Of a stretch of 64,000 nt of DNA, positions 9,098 to 18,486 are shown in pieces. The DNA comes from Pseudomonas sp. WJP1. GTDB lineage: Bacteria > Pseudomonadota > Gammaproteobacteria > Pseudomonadales > Pseudomonadaceae. The notes beneath the pieces are model-generated. The model saw nothing but the letters and a program-made list of their open reading frames with translations. It was not told the origin of the DNA and did not search any database. How positions within the stretch are numbered: the stretch's first letter is position 1; the number at the start of each line of letters is the position of its first letter. The position numbers and the translations under genes are program-made. The stretch covers positions 1,352,501-1,416,500 of the forward strand of contig NZ_CP110128.1 in NCBI RefSeq assembly GCF_028471945.1, read 5' to 3'.

Positions 9098-9952
9098 ATG
9101 CTTGAGCATCCGCTACAACGCTTCTTCAAATCCTTGCGTGAACGGCCGGTGTTCGCATGGGAGCGCTATCAGAAGCGCGACGTGTTGGTGATCGATCATC
9201 CGCTGTGTCAGGCGGTGTTCAGTCGTCAGGGCGCGCAGTTGCTGCACTTTCAGCCCAAGGGGCAGAAACCCTGGCTGTGGTGCGCGGCGAAGTGGCCGCA
9301 GGTTGGAGCCATTCGCGGTGGCGTGCCGGTGTGCTGGCCATGGTATGGCCGTCATCCCAGCGAGAACGCCTGGCCGTCTCATGGCTGGGCGCGCTTGCTC
9401 GACTGGAAACTGATCGACAGCGGCAGCGATGACGATGGCGTGCGCCTGCACTGGCGGCTTGAGCTGTGCGACTGGCAAGTGGACCTGCACGCGCATCTGG
9501 GCGAGCGCATGGAGCTGCACCTGAGCACCGAGCATCAGGACGACATGCCGTGCCAGTTGAGCCAGGCTTTGCACGCTTACTGGCGTATTGGTGATGTCAG
9601 TGAGATAGCGCTGTCTGGGCTTGAGGGCGCGCAGGGTTATGACCAGTTGAGCCGGCAGAGTTGCCAGCAGGAGGGCGAGTTGCGCGTCGATGGCGGTTGT
9701 CAGCGGGTGTTCCAGCATGACGGCGAACTGCAGCTCAACGATCACGCCTGGGAGAGGGCGTTGTGCATCGATACCGGCGACACGGCGGACACGGTGGTGT
9801 GGCACCCGGGCTCGCGGCCGCTGTTGGGGGTGAGCTGGAATGAGATATCGGAATTCGTTTGTGTGGAAGCGGCGAGCGGCGGCACCGACAGCTTGTGCCT
9901 GAAACCAGGGGAGCGGGCGCATTTGAGTTTGCAGGCGCGGGTGGGAGTTTAG
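9098..9952 (+). CDS. D-hexose-6-phosphate mutarotase
   Basis: The 284-residue product belongs to the aldose 1-epimerase-like superfamily, YeaD branch. Markers are IRGGVPVCWPWYG, the following HGWAR and the C-terminal VVWHPGSRPLLGVSWNEISEFVCVE. It equilibrates alpha and beta anomers of glucose-6-phosphate in the cytoplasm, feeding Zwf, whose gene lies 1.2 kb away. Its position between oprB and hexR is the usual Pseudomonas arrangement. Confidence 0.88.
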   Translation: MLEHPLQRFFKSLRERPVFAWERYQKRDVLVIDHPLCQAVFSRQGAQLLHFQPKGQKPWLWCAAKWPQVGAIRGGVPVCWPWYGRHPSENAWPSHGWARLLDWKLIDSGSDDDGVRLHWRLELCDWQVDLHAHLGERMELHLSTEHQDDMPCQLSQALHAYWRIGDVSEIALSGLEGAQGYDQLSRQSCQQEGELRVDGGCQRVFQHDGELQLNDHAWERALCIDTGDTADTVVWHPGSRPLLGVSWNEISEFVCVEAASGGTDSLCLKPGERAHLSLQARVGV

Positions 9953-9982
9953 TTCTGGGTTTGCGGCGCTCCGTCTACCGCC

Positions 9983-10073
9983 ATCGCGAGCAGGCTCACT
10001 CCCACATTGGATCTTCAGTGGACACAGCATCTGTGTTCAAACCAATCCCCTGTAGGAGTGAGCCTGCTCGCGA
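9983..10073. repeat. REP doublet (REPIN) between mutarotase and hexR
   Basis: Inverted REP copies at 9983-10005 and 10052-10073 carry a shared variant base (CTCACTCC/GGAGTGAG). It lies in the convergent space between the mutarotase gene and hexR. Confidence 0.88.
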
Positions 10074-10104
10074 AGAGGCCCGATCAGGCAATGCAGATGT
10101 CGGA

Positions 10105-10974
10105 CTAGTTGAACTCGTCCCCCACCGGATACCGGCTGGCATTCAAGCTCTCCTTGATCTTGCGCAAATGCGGCTGGAAATCCACCCCGCGGCGCAAGGT
10201 CATGCCGGTAGCGAGCACATCCAGCACGGTCAGCTGGATGATCCGCGAAGTCATCGGCATGTAGATGTCGGTGTCTTCCGGCAGCGGAATGTTCAGGCTC
10301 AAGGTACTGGCCTTGGCCAGGGGCGAGTTCTCGGCGGTCAGGCCAAGCACCGAAGCACCGTTCTCCCGGGCGATGCGCGCTACTTCCACCAGTTCGCGGG
10401 TGCGGCCGGTGTAGGAGATGATCACGAACAGCTCGCCCGTGTGCGCCACCGAGGCAATCATGCGCTGCATCAGCACGTCGGCATGGGCGGTCACGGCCAG
10501 GTTGAAACGGAAGAACTTGTGCTGCGCATCCAATGCCACCGGGGCCGAGGCGCCGAGGCCGAAGAAGTGGATCTGCCGGGCCTGGATCAACAGGTCGACG
10601 GCGCGGCTGATCAGGTTCGGGTCCAGCGCCTGGCAAGCGCTGTCCAGGGACGCGATGGCGCTGCCGAAGATTTTCTGCGTGTAGGCTTCCGGATTGTCAT
10701 CGGCTTCCACCGCACGGCTGACGTAGGCGGCGCCACTGGCCAGGCTCTGGGCCAGTTGCAACTTGAGCTCCGGATAACCGCTGACGCCAAACGAACGGCA
10801 GAAACGGTTGACCGTCGGCTCACTGACCGAGGCGGCCTGGGCGAGGGCGGCGATGCTGAATCGGGTGGCCTGCTGTGGATTGAGCAGGATCACCTCGGCC
10901 ACTTTGCGTTCGGCCTTGTTCAGCTCTTCAAGGCGATTCTGGATCTGCTCCAGTAAATTTCGCACGCGGTCCAT
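10105..10974 (-). CDS. hexR: Transcriptional repressor HexR (RpiR family)
   Basis: The 289-residue regulator has an N-terminal RpiR helix-turn-helix domain (residues about 1-77, with [25 protein letters not shown]) and a C-terminal sugar isomerase (SIS) domain with [20 protein letters not shown] and [22 protein letters not shown]. HexR represses zwf-pgl-eda, edd-glk and gap genes and releases DNA on binding 2-keto-3-deoxy-6-phosphogluconate. The gene is divergent from zwf with 217 bp between them, and a matching operator is visible there. The ATG at 10974 follows an AAAGGAT site. Confidence 0.95.
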   Translation of the reverse strand: MDRVRNLLEQIQNRLEELNKAERKVAEVILLNPQQATRFSIAALAQAASVSEPTVNRFCRSFGVSGYPELKLQLAQSLASGAAYVSRAVEADDNPEAYTQKIFGSAIASLDSACQALDPNLISRAVDLLIQARQIHFFGLGASAPVALDAQHKFFRFNLAVTAHADVLMQRMIASVAHTGELFVIISYTGRTRELVEVARIARENGASVLGLTAENSPLAKASTLSLNIPLPEDTDIYMPMTSRIIQLTVLDVLATGMTLRRGVDFQPHLRKIKESLNASRYPVGDEFN

Positions 10975-11016
10975 ATAAGTATCCTTTACACCTGCGCCAA
11001 CAAGCGCGCGGCTAAT

Positions 11017-11041
11017 GCAAAAAGGGCCTTTGATGAGGCCC
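11017..11041 (-). terminator. Terminator-like hairpin in the hexR 5' region
   Basis: Read on the minus strand, GGGCCT-N6-AGGCCC is followed by TTTTTGC, a canonical intrinsic terminator shape. It stands 43-67 bases upstream of the hexR start. It would stop or attenuate any transcript initiated closer to zwf; alternatively the hexR promoter lies downstream of it. Confidence 0.55.
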
Positions 11042-11103
11042 GTAACGGTGGCCTATCCTACTGATGGCTCCGACCGACCACCACTCGGAATCTGTATTTT
11101 GCG

Positions 11104-11130
11104 AAAATGTTGTGGTTATTACTACATTTT
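11104..11130. promoter_or_regulatory. HexR operator in the zwf promoter
   Basis: Ten-base arms AAAATGTTGT and ACTACATTTT (one mismatch) flank a 7-bp spacer. The core fits the known HexR pattern TTGT-N7/8-ACAA with one deviation. It sits 62-88 bp upstream of the zwf start codon, between hexR and zwf, so HexR probably binds here to repress zwf and perhaps itself. Confidence 0.75.
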
Positions 11131-11178
11131 CCCTTGAGTGATGCCTTGAAAAAAGGTATTTGTAGCTTAACTTGATAA

Positions 11179-11186
11179 AAGAACAA
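11179..11186 (+). promoter_or_regulatory. AANAANAA motif in the zwf leader (candidate Crc/Hfq site)
   Basis: AAGAACAA lies five bases before the zwf start codon and occupies the place where a Shine-Dalgarno would be; no GGAG-like sequence is seen. Hfq/Crc binding here would block translation. Confidence 0.45.
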
Positions 11187-11191
11187 ACATC

Positions 11192-12661
11192 ATGCCTTCG
11201 ATTACGGTTGAACCGTGCACCTTTGCCTTGTTCGGCGCTTTGGGCGATCTGGCCTTGCGCAAGCTGTTTCCTGCTCTCTATCAACTCGATGGCGCAGGCC
11301 TCCTGCACGAGGACACGCGGATCATCGCGCTGGCCCGTGAGCCTGGCAGCGAGCATGAGCACCTGGCGTTCATAACGTCCGAGCTGCACCGCTACGTCGG
11401 TGCCAAAGAGCTGGACGAAGCCGTGGCCGAGCGTTTCCTCGCACGCCTGAGCTACCTGCACGTCGACTTCCTCAAGGCCGAAGACTACGTGGCCCTGGCT
11501 GAAGCTGCCGGCAGTGCGCAGCGGGTCATCGCCTATTTCGCCACGCCGGCAGCGGTCTACGGCGCGATCTGCGAAAACCTGGCCAAGGTCGGCCTGGCGG
11601 AAAACACCCGCGTGGTGCTGGAAAAACCCATCGGTTCGGACCTGGAATCCTCGCGCAAGGTCAATGACGCCGTGGCGCAGTTCTTCCCGGAGAACCGCAC
11701 CTATCGCATCGACCACTACCTGGGCAAGGAAACCGTGCAGAACCTGATCGCCCTGCGTTTTGCCAACAGCCTGTTCGAAACCCAGTGGAACCAGAACTAC
11801 ATCTCCCACGTGGAAATCACCGTGGCCGAGAAGGTTGGCATCGAAGGCCGCTGGGGTTACTTCGACAAGGCCGGCCAGCTGCGCGACATGATCCAGAACC
11901 ACCTGTTGCAACTGCTCTGCCTGATCGCCATGGACCCGCCGGCCGACCTGTCCGCCGACAGCATCCGTGACGAGAAAGTCAAAGTGCTCAAGGCACTGGC
12001 GCCGATCAGTCCGGAAGGCTTGACCACCCAAGTGGTACGTGGCCAGTACATCGCCGGCTACAGCGAAGGGAAATCGGTGCCCGGTTACCTGGAAGAACCC
12101 AATTCCAACACCCAGAGCGACACCGAGACCTTCGTCGCCCTGCGTGCCGATATTCGCAACTGGCGCTGGGCCGGCGTGCCGTTTTACCTGCGCACCGGCA
12201 AGCGCATGCCGCAGAAGCTGTCGCAGATCGTCATCCACTTCAAGGAACCGTCGCACTACATTTTCGCTCCCGAGCAGCGCCTGCAGATCAGCAACAAGCT
12301 GATTATCCGCCTGCAACCGGACGAAGGCATTTCCTTGCGTGTGATGACCAAGGAACAAGGCCTGGACAAGGGCATGCAGCTGCGCAGCGGTCCGTTGCAG
12401 CTGAATTTTTCCGACACCTGGCGCAGCGCACGGATTCCCGATGCCTACGAGCGGTTGTTGCTGGAAGTGATGCGTGGCAATCAGAACCTGTTTGTCCGTA
12501 AAGATGAAATCGAAGCCGCGTGGAAGTGGTGTGACCAGTTGATCGCCGGGTGGAAAAAATCCGGTGATGCGCCCAAGCCGTACGCGGCCGGGTCCTGGGG
12601 CCCCATGAGTTCCATTGCTCTGATCACGCGGGACGGGAGGTCGTGGTATGGCGATATCTGA
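11192..12661 (+). CDS. zwf: Glucose-6-phosphate 1-dehydrogenase
   Basis: The 489-residue enzyme oxidises glucose-6-phosphate to 6-phosphogluconolactone with NAD(P)+. The nucleotide-binding start [19 protein letters not shown], the [11 protein letters not shown] motif and the active-site signature [15 protein letters not shown] are intact. It is the first gene of zwf-pgl-eda and overlaps pgl by 14 bases. HexR control is supported by the operator upstream. Confidence 0.96.
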   Translation: MPSITVEPCTFALFGALGDLALRKLFPALYQLDGAGLLHEDTRIIALAREPGSEHEHLAFITSELHRYVGAKELDEAVAERFLARLSYLHVDFLKAEDYVALAEAAGSAQRVIAYFATPAAVYGAICENLAKVGLAENTRVVLEKPIGSDLESSRKVNDAVAQFFPENRTYRIDHYLGKETVQNLIALRFANSLFETQWNQNYISHVEITVAEKVGIEGRWGYFDKAGQLRDMIQNHLLQLLCLIAMDPPADLSADSIRDEKVKVLKALAPISPEGLTTQVVRGQYIAGYSEGKSVPGYLEEPNSNTQSDTETFVALRADIRNWRWAGVPFYLRTGKRMPQKLSQIVIHFKEPSHYIFAPEQRLQISNKLIIRLQPDEGISLRVMTKEQGLDKGMQLRSGPLQLNFSDTWRSARIPDAYERLLLEVMRGNQNLFVRKDEIEAAWKWCDQLIAGWKKSGDAPKPYAAGSWGPMSSIALITRDGRSWYGDI

Positions 12662-13361
12662 TTTGAAACTGCCTAAGGGCGTTCACGCACATGCGTTCAA
12701 GAGCCCGGTCTTGCTGGCTGAAAGCCTGGCCCTGAACGTGGCCAAGCAACTGAGCGATGCCATTGAGGCCCAAGGCACGGCGACCCTGGTGGTTTCCGGT
12801 GGCCGCAGCCCGGTGGCGTTCTTCCAGCACCTGGCCAAGCAAACGCTGGACTGGTCGAACGTGGTGGTGAGCCTCGCCGACGAGCGTTGGGTGCCGGTCG
12901 AGCATGCCGACAGCAATGCCGGCCTGCTGAAAAAATACCTGTTGCAGGGGCCTGCGGCCAAGGCTCAGTTCCTCAGCTTGTACAGCGCCAGCGCCAACCT
13001 TGAGCAAGCCGCCGAGCACGCCGATCGTTTGCTTTCCGAACTGCCGGTGATCGACGTGTTGGTGTTGGGCATGGGCGATGACGGTCACACCGCATCACTG
13101 TTCCCCGGCAGCCCGAATCTCGCCGAGGCGCTGCAGGCCGACGGCACCCGTCGCTGCTACCCGATGCTGGCGCCGACCGTGCCGCGTCAACGCCTGACCA
13201 TGAGCCGTGCGCTGCTGGCCTCGGCCAAACACAAGATCCTGTCGATTTCCGGTCAGTCCAAGCTGACCACCCTGAGTTTCGCGCTGGCCGGTGACGATGT
13301 CGCCGAAATGCCGGTGCGCGCCTTTCTGCAACCCACGTTAGAGATTTACTGGTGCCCATGA
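12648..13361 (+). CDS. pgl: 6-phosphogluconolactonase
   Basis: The 237-residue enzyme hydrolyses 6-phosphogluconolactone to 6-phosphogluconate. It shows [16 protein letters not shown] near the N-terminus, the middle [12 protein letters not shown] and the catalytic [16 protein letters not shown]. Its start lies within the end of zwf, so the two are translationally coupled, and eda follows at once. Confidence 0.95.
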   Translation: MAISDLKLPKGVHAHAFKSPVLLAESLALNVAKQLSDAIEAQGTATLVVSGGRSPVAFFQHLAKQTLDWSNVVVSLADERWVPVEHADSNAGLLKKYLLQGPAAKAQFLSLYSASANLEQAAEHADRLLSELPVIDVLVLGMGDDGHTASLFPGSPNLAEALQADGTRRCYPMLAPTVPRQRLTMSRALLASAKHKILSISGQSKLTTLSFALAGDDVAEMPVRAFLQPTLEIYWCP

Positions 13362-13378
13362 GCCAAGGAACAGCCGCT

Positions 13379-14044
13379 ATGACAAACCCATCCCCGACCG
13401 TTTCCATGGCGGATAAAGTTGCCCTGATCGACAGCCTCTGCGCCAAGGCGCGGATCCTGCCGGTGATTACCATTGCCCGCGAACAGGACATCCTGCCGCT
13501 GGCCGACGCCCTCGCGGCCGGTGGCCTGACTGCCCTGGAAGTGACCTTGCGTTCGCAGTTCGGCCTCAAGGCCATCCAGGTCCTGCGTGAACAGCGCCCG
13601 GAGCTGGTGACCGGTGCCGGCACCGTGCTCGATCGCCACATGCTGGCTGCTGCTGAAGCTGCAGGTTCGCAGTTCATCGTCACGCCAGGCATCACCCGTG
13701 ACCTGCTGGAAGCCAGCGTTGCCAGCCCGATTCCACTCCTGCCTGGTATCAGCAATGCCTCGGGCATCATGGAAGGCTACGGCCTGGGCTATCGCCGCTT
13801 CAAACTGTTCCCGGCAGAAGTCAGCGGCGGCGTCGCGGCCATCAAGGCCCTGGGCGGCCCGTTCGGCGAAGTGAAGTTCTGCCCGACTGGTGGCGTAGGA
13901 CCAGCCAATATCAAGAGCTACATGGCGCTGAAAAACGTCATGTGCGTGGGCGGTAGCTGGATGCTTGATCCGGAGTGGATCAAGAACGGCGACTGGGCCC
14001 GTATTCAGGAATGCACCGCCGAGGCCCTGGCGCTGCTGGACTGA
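13379..14044 (+). CDS. eda: KDPG aldolase (2-dehydro-3-deoxyphosphogluconate aldolase)
   Basis: The 221-residue TIM-barrel aldolase cleaves KDPG to pyruvate and glyceraldehyde-3-phosphate. Catalytic Glu is in LTALEVTLRS and the Schiff-base Lys in YRRFKLFPAE; the phosphate-binding GGVGPAN is also present. I chose ATG 13379, which follows an AAGGA site by eight bases; an ATG at 13358 overlapping the pgl stop (ATGA) has no clear Shine-Dalgarno. The gene ends the zwf operon and is followed by a terminator. Confidence 0.95.
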   Translation: MTNPSPTVSMADKVALIDSLCAKARILPVITIAREQDILPLADALAAGGLTALEVTLRSQFGLKAIQVLREQRPELVTGAGTVLDRHMLAAAEAAGSQFIVTPGITRDLLEASVASPIPLLPGISNASGIMEGYGLGYRRFKLFPAEVSGGVAAIKALGGPFGEVKFCPTGGVGPANIKSYMALKNVMCVGGSWMLDPEWIKNGDWARIQECTAEALALLD

Positions 14045-14085
14045 TCCGTTTTACCTGACACTTCGTTGTGTGCTTTACGGCTTTA

Positions 14086-14116
14086 CGGTGCGCTTGGTCG
14101 GTGCACCGTTTTTTTT
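14086..14116 (+). terminator. Intrinsic terminator after eda
   Basis: CGGTGC pairs with GCACCG across an 11-base loop, followed by eight T residues. It closes zwf-pgl-eda. Confidence 0.8.
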
Positions 14117-14134
14117 GCCTGATGAAAAACCCCT

Positions 14135-14232
14135 GTAGGAGCGAGCCTGCTCGCGATGAACCCGAGAGCGCCGCGTTCATCCAGAAAACCCGCGTTATCG
14201 TTAACGTCCATCGCGAGCAGGCTCGCACCTAC
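14135..14232. repeat. REP doublet (REPIN) after eda
   Basis: Inverted REP copies at 14135-14157 and 14210-14232 flank a 52-bp spacer in the convergent region between eda and the aminotransferase gene. Confidence 0.9.
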
Positions 14233-14237
14233 AGTTG

Positions 14238-15419
14238 TCAGCGCAGTTCCGTGAGAGCCGTGGTCAACAGCATCATGTCAGCCGCAGTCGTGGTCAGCCC
14301 CGGCGTGATCCGAATGCACGGACCACAGGCCGCACCGCTACGCACCACGGTGAACAGGTTGTAGTCGCGCAGCAAACGCTCAACCATCGGCTGCTGCTCG
14401 GCATGAGCGACAAAACGCATCGACGTGATGCCGCAATACAGCCTGGGGTCATCCGGCGTCATGACTTCGATCCCCGACAGCTCGCGCGCCGGCCTTACCC
14501 ACAAGTTACGCAAGTAGTTGAGCCGCGCACCCTTGGCCGCCGAACCGCCCATCGCGTGATGTTCCTCGATGACCAGCGGCAGGGTCAGCAAGGCCGGGAT
14601 GTTCGGTGTGCTGTAGGGCGTGCGGGCGCGGATGTCGGTTTCCGGGAAATGCATCTCACCCATGTCCGGGTCGATGTCGGCCAGGCGCTCGGGGGCAATG
14701 AAGATGAAACCCAGGGTCAGCGGCGCACCGATCCACTTGTGCAGGTTGTAGGCGGCGAAGTCGATACCCAGCTCATTGAGGTCGAATTCGAACTGGCCCA
14801 GCGCGTGGGCGCCGTCGAGGATCACGTCGATGCCATGCTCCCGGGCGGCGGCTGCAATCGCCTGGACCGGCATCACCAGGCCGGTGCGATGGGTGACGTG
14901 AGTCAGGGCCATCAGCTTGAGTCGCGGGTATCGCGTGAAGGCGTCGCGGTAGGCGCCCAGCAGGCTGTCGAAACTGGCGGGATGCGGGTGCTCGATCTCG
15001 ATCACTTCGACGCCGCGGTTGCGCGCCAGCCAGCGCATGGCGCCCTTGACCGTGTCGTACTCCAGGTCGCTGAACAGCACCTGGTCGCCTGGCTGCAAGC
15101 GGTTGTAGTTGCGGATCAACGATTGCAGCCCGTCCGTCGCGTTGCGGGTGAGGGCGACGCTCTCTGCGGCAACGCCAATCAAACCGGCCACCTGCGCGCT
15201 GATCCTGTGGCTCTCGCCCTGTTCGAAACGCTGGCGCACGTACACCGAGTTGCTGCGGTTGATCAGCTCGATGTTGCGTTGGTATTCCTCGACCACCGTG
15301 CGCGACATACGCCCGAAGTAACCGTTTTCCAGGTTGATCGGGCCGGGTTGGACATCGTAGCGGTCGGCAAAGGTTCGCCAGAAAGCTTCATCACGGGCAC
15401 GGCGGGTGTTGTCGGGCAT
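14238..15419 (-). CDS. Class V PLP-dependent aminotransferase (isopenicillin-N-epimerase-like)
   Basis: The 393-residue cytoplasmic enzyme belongs to fold-type I class V aminotransferases, close to the isopenicillin N epimerase/cysteine desulfurase branch. Visible marks are LTRNATDGLQSLI (cofactor phosphate region), LTHVTHRTGLVMPV, the Asp of DVILDGAHALGQ and the Schiff-base Lys in YNLHKWIGAP. There is no Tat signal, unlike the pyoverdine enzyme PvdN. The substrate is not evident. The gene reads toward the eda terminator and stands upstream of no obvious partner; the DUF3820 gene lies 12 bases before its start on the same strand and may be co-transcribed. Confidence 0.8.
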   Translation of the reverse strand: MPDNTRRARDEAFWRTFADRYDVQPGPINLENGYFGRMSRTVVEEYQRNIELINRSNSVYVRQRFEQGESHRISAQVAGLIGVAAESVALTRNATDGLQSLIRNYNRLQPGDQVLFSDLEYDTVKGAMRWLARNRGVEVIEIEHPHPASFDSLLGAYRDAFTRYPRLKLMALTHVTHRTGLVMPVQAIAAAAREHGIDVILDGAHALGQFEFDLNELGIDFAAYNLHKWIGAPLTLGFIFIAPERLADIDPDMGEMHFPETDIRARTPYSTPNIPALLTLPLVIEEHHAMGGSAAKGARLNYLRNLWVRPARELSGIEVMTPDDPRLYCGITSMRFVAHAEQQPMVERLLRDYNLFTVVRSGAACGPCIRITPGLTTTAADMMLLTTALTELR

Positions 15420-15431
15420 GGGTTACTCGAT

Positions 15432-15668
15432 TCAATGACGGGGTGCGGGTTTGCCATGTTTGGCGCGCAAGGGTTCGAGCAACTCGGACAAGCCGTTGTG
15501 ATCGATTTCCTGCATCAGGGCCAGCAAGCCACCCAGTTCGCCATGGGGAAAACCTTCCCGGGCGAACCAGTTGAGGTAGGGGCCGGGCAGGTCGGCGATG
15601 ATTCGGCCCTTGTATTTGCCAAAGGGCATTTGCCGGGTAATCAGCAGTTCGAGCTTTTCGGGGTTCAT
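15432..15668 (-). CDS. DUF3820 family small protein
   Basis: The 78-residue protein has the family core MPFGKYKGRIIADLPGPYLNWFAREGFP. Relatives are annotated as putative quorum-sensing-regulated virulence factors, but no biochemical role is established. The ATG at 15668 follows AAGGCGA by eight bases; a TTG at 15689 is the upstream alternative. It probably shares a transcript with the aminotransferase gene. Confidence 0.78.
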   Translation of the reverse strand: MNPEKLELLITRQMPFGKYKGRIIADLPGPYLNWFAREGFPHGELGGLLALMQEIDHNGLSELLEPLRAKHGKPAPRH

Positions 15669-15872
15669 CAATCTATCGCCTTGAATCAATCAGTCTGGAA
15701 AATACAGGCATTCTGCATGCAGGCCAAATGACAGATCATGCAAATAAAACGGATACAGATTTTCTGATTGATTCTAAATTATTGAAAAATAACAAATTAC
15801 TGATCGGTTCCAGGCTGGCATGACGAGTGCAATACCTATTGCATCTTTCATCAACCCGCAAGGAATTGAAAA

Positions 15873-16340
15873 ATGACCGACATGAATAAAGAAGCGATTT
15901 CTGTACTCAACGACCTGATTGAAACCAGCAAGGACGGTCAGGAAGGGTTCAAGACTTGCGCTGAAGACATCAAGCACCCTGAACTCAAAACCCTGTTCGT
16001 GCAACGCTCGGCCGATTGCGCCGCAGCGGCGGCAGAACTGCAGGGCGCCGTGCGTTCCATGGGTGGCGATCCGGAAACTTCCACCAGTGTCAGCGGTGAT
16101 TTGCACCGTCGCTGGGTCGACGTGAAGTCGATGTTCACCGGCAAGGACGAAGAGGCCGTGCTCAATGAGGCCGAGCGCGGTGAAGACCATGCGCTGAAGG
16201 CCTACCGCGACGCCATGGAAAAAATCAACAAGCACAACCTGGTGGGCATTCGTGACATCGTTGAGCGCCAGTACCACGGCGTACAACGCAATCACGATCA
16301 GGTAAAAGCCCTGCGTAACCAGGCTCGCGCACGCTCGTAA
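15873..16340 (+). CDS. PA2169/DUF2383 four-helix-bundle protein
   Basis: The 155-residue, helix-rich, acidic protein fits the ferritin-like DUF2383 family. It has regularly spaced Glu, Asp and His residues, as in NDLIETSKDGQEGF, DPETSTSVSGDLHRRW and the C-terminal HGVQRNHDQVKALRNQAR. Family members are often stress- or stationary-phase-induced, but the reaction is unknown. Upstream bases 15,700-15,870 are unusually AT-rich, consistent with a strong or regulated promoter. A good terminator follows. Confidence 0.8.
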   Translation: MTDMNKEAISVLNDLIETSKDGQEGFKTCAEDIKHPELKTLFVQRSADCAAAAAELQGAVRSMGGDPETSTSVSGDLHRRWVDVKSMFTGKDEEAVLNEAERGEDHALKAYRDAMEKINKHNLVGIRDIVERQYHGVQRNHDQVKALRNQARARS

Positions 16341-16356
16341 GCGTTCGTTAGCTGTC

Positions 16357-16385
16357 AAAAACGCCAGCCAGCCTGGCGTTTTTTT
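16357..16385 (+). terminator. Intrinsic terminator after the DUF2383 gene
   Basis: AACGCCAG and CTGGCGTT form an eight-pair stem with a short loop. It is preceded by an A run and followed by a T run, so it may work in both directions. Confidence 0.88.
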
Positions 16386-16497
16386 GTGTTATGGATTTAC
16401 TGCTGGACGGGATATAGATAGCTAGCTAATAATTTGTTTTTCAAGTTACACGGCCCAGGCCGACTATCGTTAAATCGTCCTTTCAAGAGTCCATTCC

Positions 16498-18486
16498 GTG
16501 CCTATCACTCTGCAGGCCCTGTTCCTGCCTGACCGCCGCGCCGTGCAATTCGCGATCAAGACCTTGATCGGCGGGGGCGTTGCGCTGTGGCTCGCGTTGC
16601 GCTGGGGCCTGGAGCAACCGGCCTGGGCGTTGATGACGGCCTTCATCGTAGCCCAGCCGTTGTCCGGGATGGTCCTGCAAAAGGGCTTGGCGCGGCTGCT
16701 GGGGACATTGGTCGGGACAATCATGTCGGTGGTGTTCATGGGCGTCTTCGCCCAGACGCCCTGGCTGTTCCTGTTGGCGCTGGCGTTGTGGCTGGGGCTG
16801 TGTACCGCCAGTTCAACACTGTTGCGCAGCGCCTGGTCCTATTCATTTGTGCTGGCCGGTTACACGGTGGCGATCATTGCCTTGCCCGCCATCAATCATC
16901 CGCTGACGGTGTTCGATCAGGCGGTCGCGCGTTGCACGGAAATCTGCCTGGGGATTATCTGCGCCACAGCCAGCAGTGCCTTGATCTGGCCGCTGCGGGT
17001 CGAACGGCAATTGGCGGATCAGGCCCGGGCTGCCTGGCAAAGCGGCATCAAGGCGGCGCAGGCGACCCTGGCCGGTGATGCCCAGGCGCGCAAGGGGCTG
17101 CTGGAAATCCTCGGACGAATCGTCGCGGTCGACGCCCAGCGCGAACACGCCTGGTTCGAAGGCGGCCGTGGCCGCCAACGCGCGCGGGCCATCAGCGGCT
17201 TGAGCCAGAAGCTGTTGATGCTGCTGCGTATTGCCCGTTCGGTGCGCCGGCAGTGGAAGCAGTTGGCGCCGCAGGAGTCCGAGCAGTTGTTGCCCTGGAT
17301 GAACCAGGTTCAGGAGGCGCTGAACAGTGCCGATGGCGCGACCCTGCAAGCCTTGCGCCCGCGCTTGCTCGATGCTTCCCATGATCCGGGCATCAGTTCT
17401 GCGCAGAGTTACTGCCTGGTCCGCTTCACCTTGTTGATCGATACCGCCTTGGCGGCAAACGCGGCGTTGAAAGCGGTGGAGCAGGGCGGTGAAACACTCG
17501 ACCCGCCGAGAACCCTGACACCGCACCGCGATCTGTCCCTGGCCCTGGTGTTCGGCGCCCGCAGCGCACTGGCCTTCCTGGTGGTGTCGTGCTTCTGGCT
17601 GGCGACCGCCTGGCCCGCTGCCGCCGGTGCACTGGTATTGACCTGCGTGGTATGCAGCCTGTTTGCCAGTCGTGAGAACGGCGCGCAGATCGGCATGAGT
17701 TTTATGCGGGGTATCTTTCTGGCCATTCCAGCGGCGTTTATCGTCGGGCAAATTCTACTGCCGCAGTGGAGCAGTTTCGCGATGCTCTGCCTGGCCATGG
17801 GTGTGCCGCTGTTTTTCGGCGCGCTGGGCATGGCCAAGGCGCAGATCGGTGCTACTGCCACCTCGTTTTGCCTGCATTTCATTGTGTTGGTCGCACCGTT
17901 GAACCAGATGCAGTTCGACGTCGCAACGTTCTTCAACAGCGCGCAGGCCATGGTGATCGGTGTCGGAGCGGCGGTGCTGGCGTTCCATCTGCTGATCCTG
18001 CGCAATCCGGCCTGGCATGGCCGACGCCTGCTGGCGGCCACCCTGGACGATCTGGTGCGCCTGACCCGGCGCAACCTGGCCGGCGCCGAAAGCTGGTTCG
18101 GCGGGCGCATGGCCGACCGCTTGCTGCAACTGGCGCGGCACTATCCGGAACTGCCGGAACCGGCGCGCAGTCGTTGGGACGACGGCTTGCTCGGCCTGGA
18201 CATCGGCGATGAATTGTTGCACCTGCGCTTGAGCCTGGCGGTGGCGCAGGTGTCGGTCACCGAGCCGCAACGGCGTTATCTCGATGACCTGGAAAAAATC
18301 CTGCGCCAAGGCCCGGCCGGCAGTCGCGCCGAGGCATTGGCCGAACCGAGCGCAGCGTTGCTGAAAACCTTGTACGCCTTGCCCCCCGGCGATGCGGTGA
18401 AGCTGGCCCAGGGGGCGGTGCTGCAATTGCAAAACAGCTGGCGCGCCTGGTGCCGCCAGCAGGAGGAAGTCGATGGGCTTGCGTGA
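16498..18486 (+). CDS. FUSC/AaeB-type aromatic acid efflux permease
   Basis: The 662-residue inner-membrane protein has two blocks of hydrophobic helices (residues about 15-165 and 355-500), each followed by a soluble stretch, which is the layout of FUSC/AaeB proteins. The start is a GTG at 16498, giving MPITLQALFLPDRRAVQFAIK. It overlaps the DUF1656 gene by 14 bases, and an HlyD-type gene follows, giving an aaeB-aaeX-aaeA-like set. Such systems export p-hydroxybenzoate-like or other toxic aromatic acids; the actual substrate here is inferred only from family. Confidence 0.85.
   Translation: MPITLQALFLPDRRAVQFAIKTLIGGGVALWLALRWGLEQPAWALMTAFIVAQPLSGMVLQKGLARLLGTLVGTIMSVVFMGVFAQTPWLFLLALALWLGLCTASSTLLRSAWSYSFVLAGYTVAIIALPAINHPLTVFDQAVARCTEICLGIICATASSALIWPLRVERQLADQARAAWQSGIKAAQATLAGDAQARKGLLEILGRIVAVDAQREHAWFEGGRGRQRARAISGLSQKLLMLLRIARSVRRQWKQLAPQESEQLLPWMNQVQEALNSADGATLQALRPRLLDASHDPGISSAQSYCLVRFTLLIDTALAANAALKAVEQGGETLDPPRTLTPHRDLSLALVFGARSALAFLVVSCFWLATAWPAAAGALVLTCVVCSLFASRENGAQIGMSFMRGIFLAIPAAFIVGQILLPQWSSFAMLCLAMGVPLFFGALGMAKAQIGATATSFCLHFIVLVAPLNQMQFDVATFFNSAQAMVIGVGAAVLAFHLLILRNPAWHGRRLLAATLDDLVRLTRRNLAGAESWFGGRMADRLLQLARHYPELPEPARSRWDDGLLGLDIGDELLHLRLSLAVAQVSVTEPQRRYLDDLEKILRQGPAGSRAEALAEPSAALLKTLYALPPGDAVKLAQGAVLQLQNSWRAWCRQQEEVDGLA

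Noticed and set aside
11012..12358. A 448-codon open frame on the minus strand across zwf
   Set aside because: It is an antisense shadow of a well-identified gene in GC-rich DNA, has no recognisable domain and lacks a ribosome binding site.
15690..15872. Possible Anr/FNR box in the AT-rich region before the DUF2383 gene
   Set aside because: TTGAT-like half sites are present but no TTGAT-N4-ATCAA arrangement can be found.
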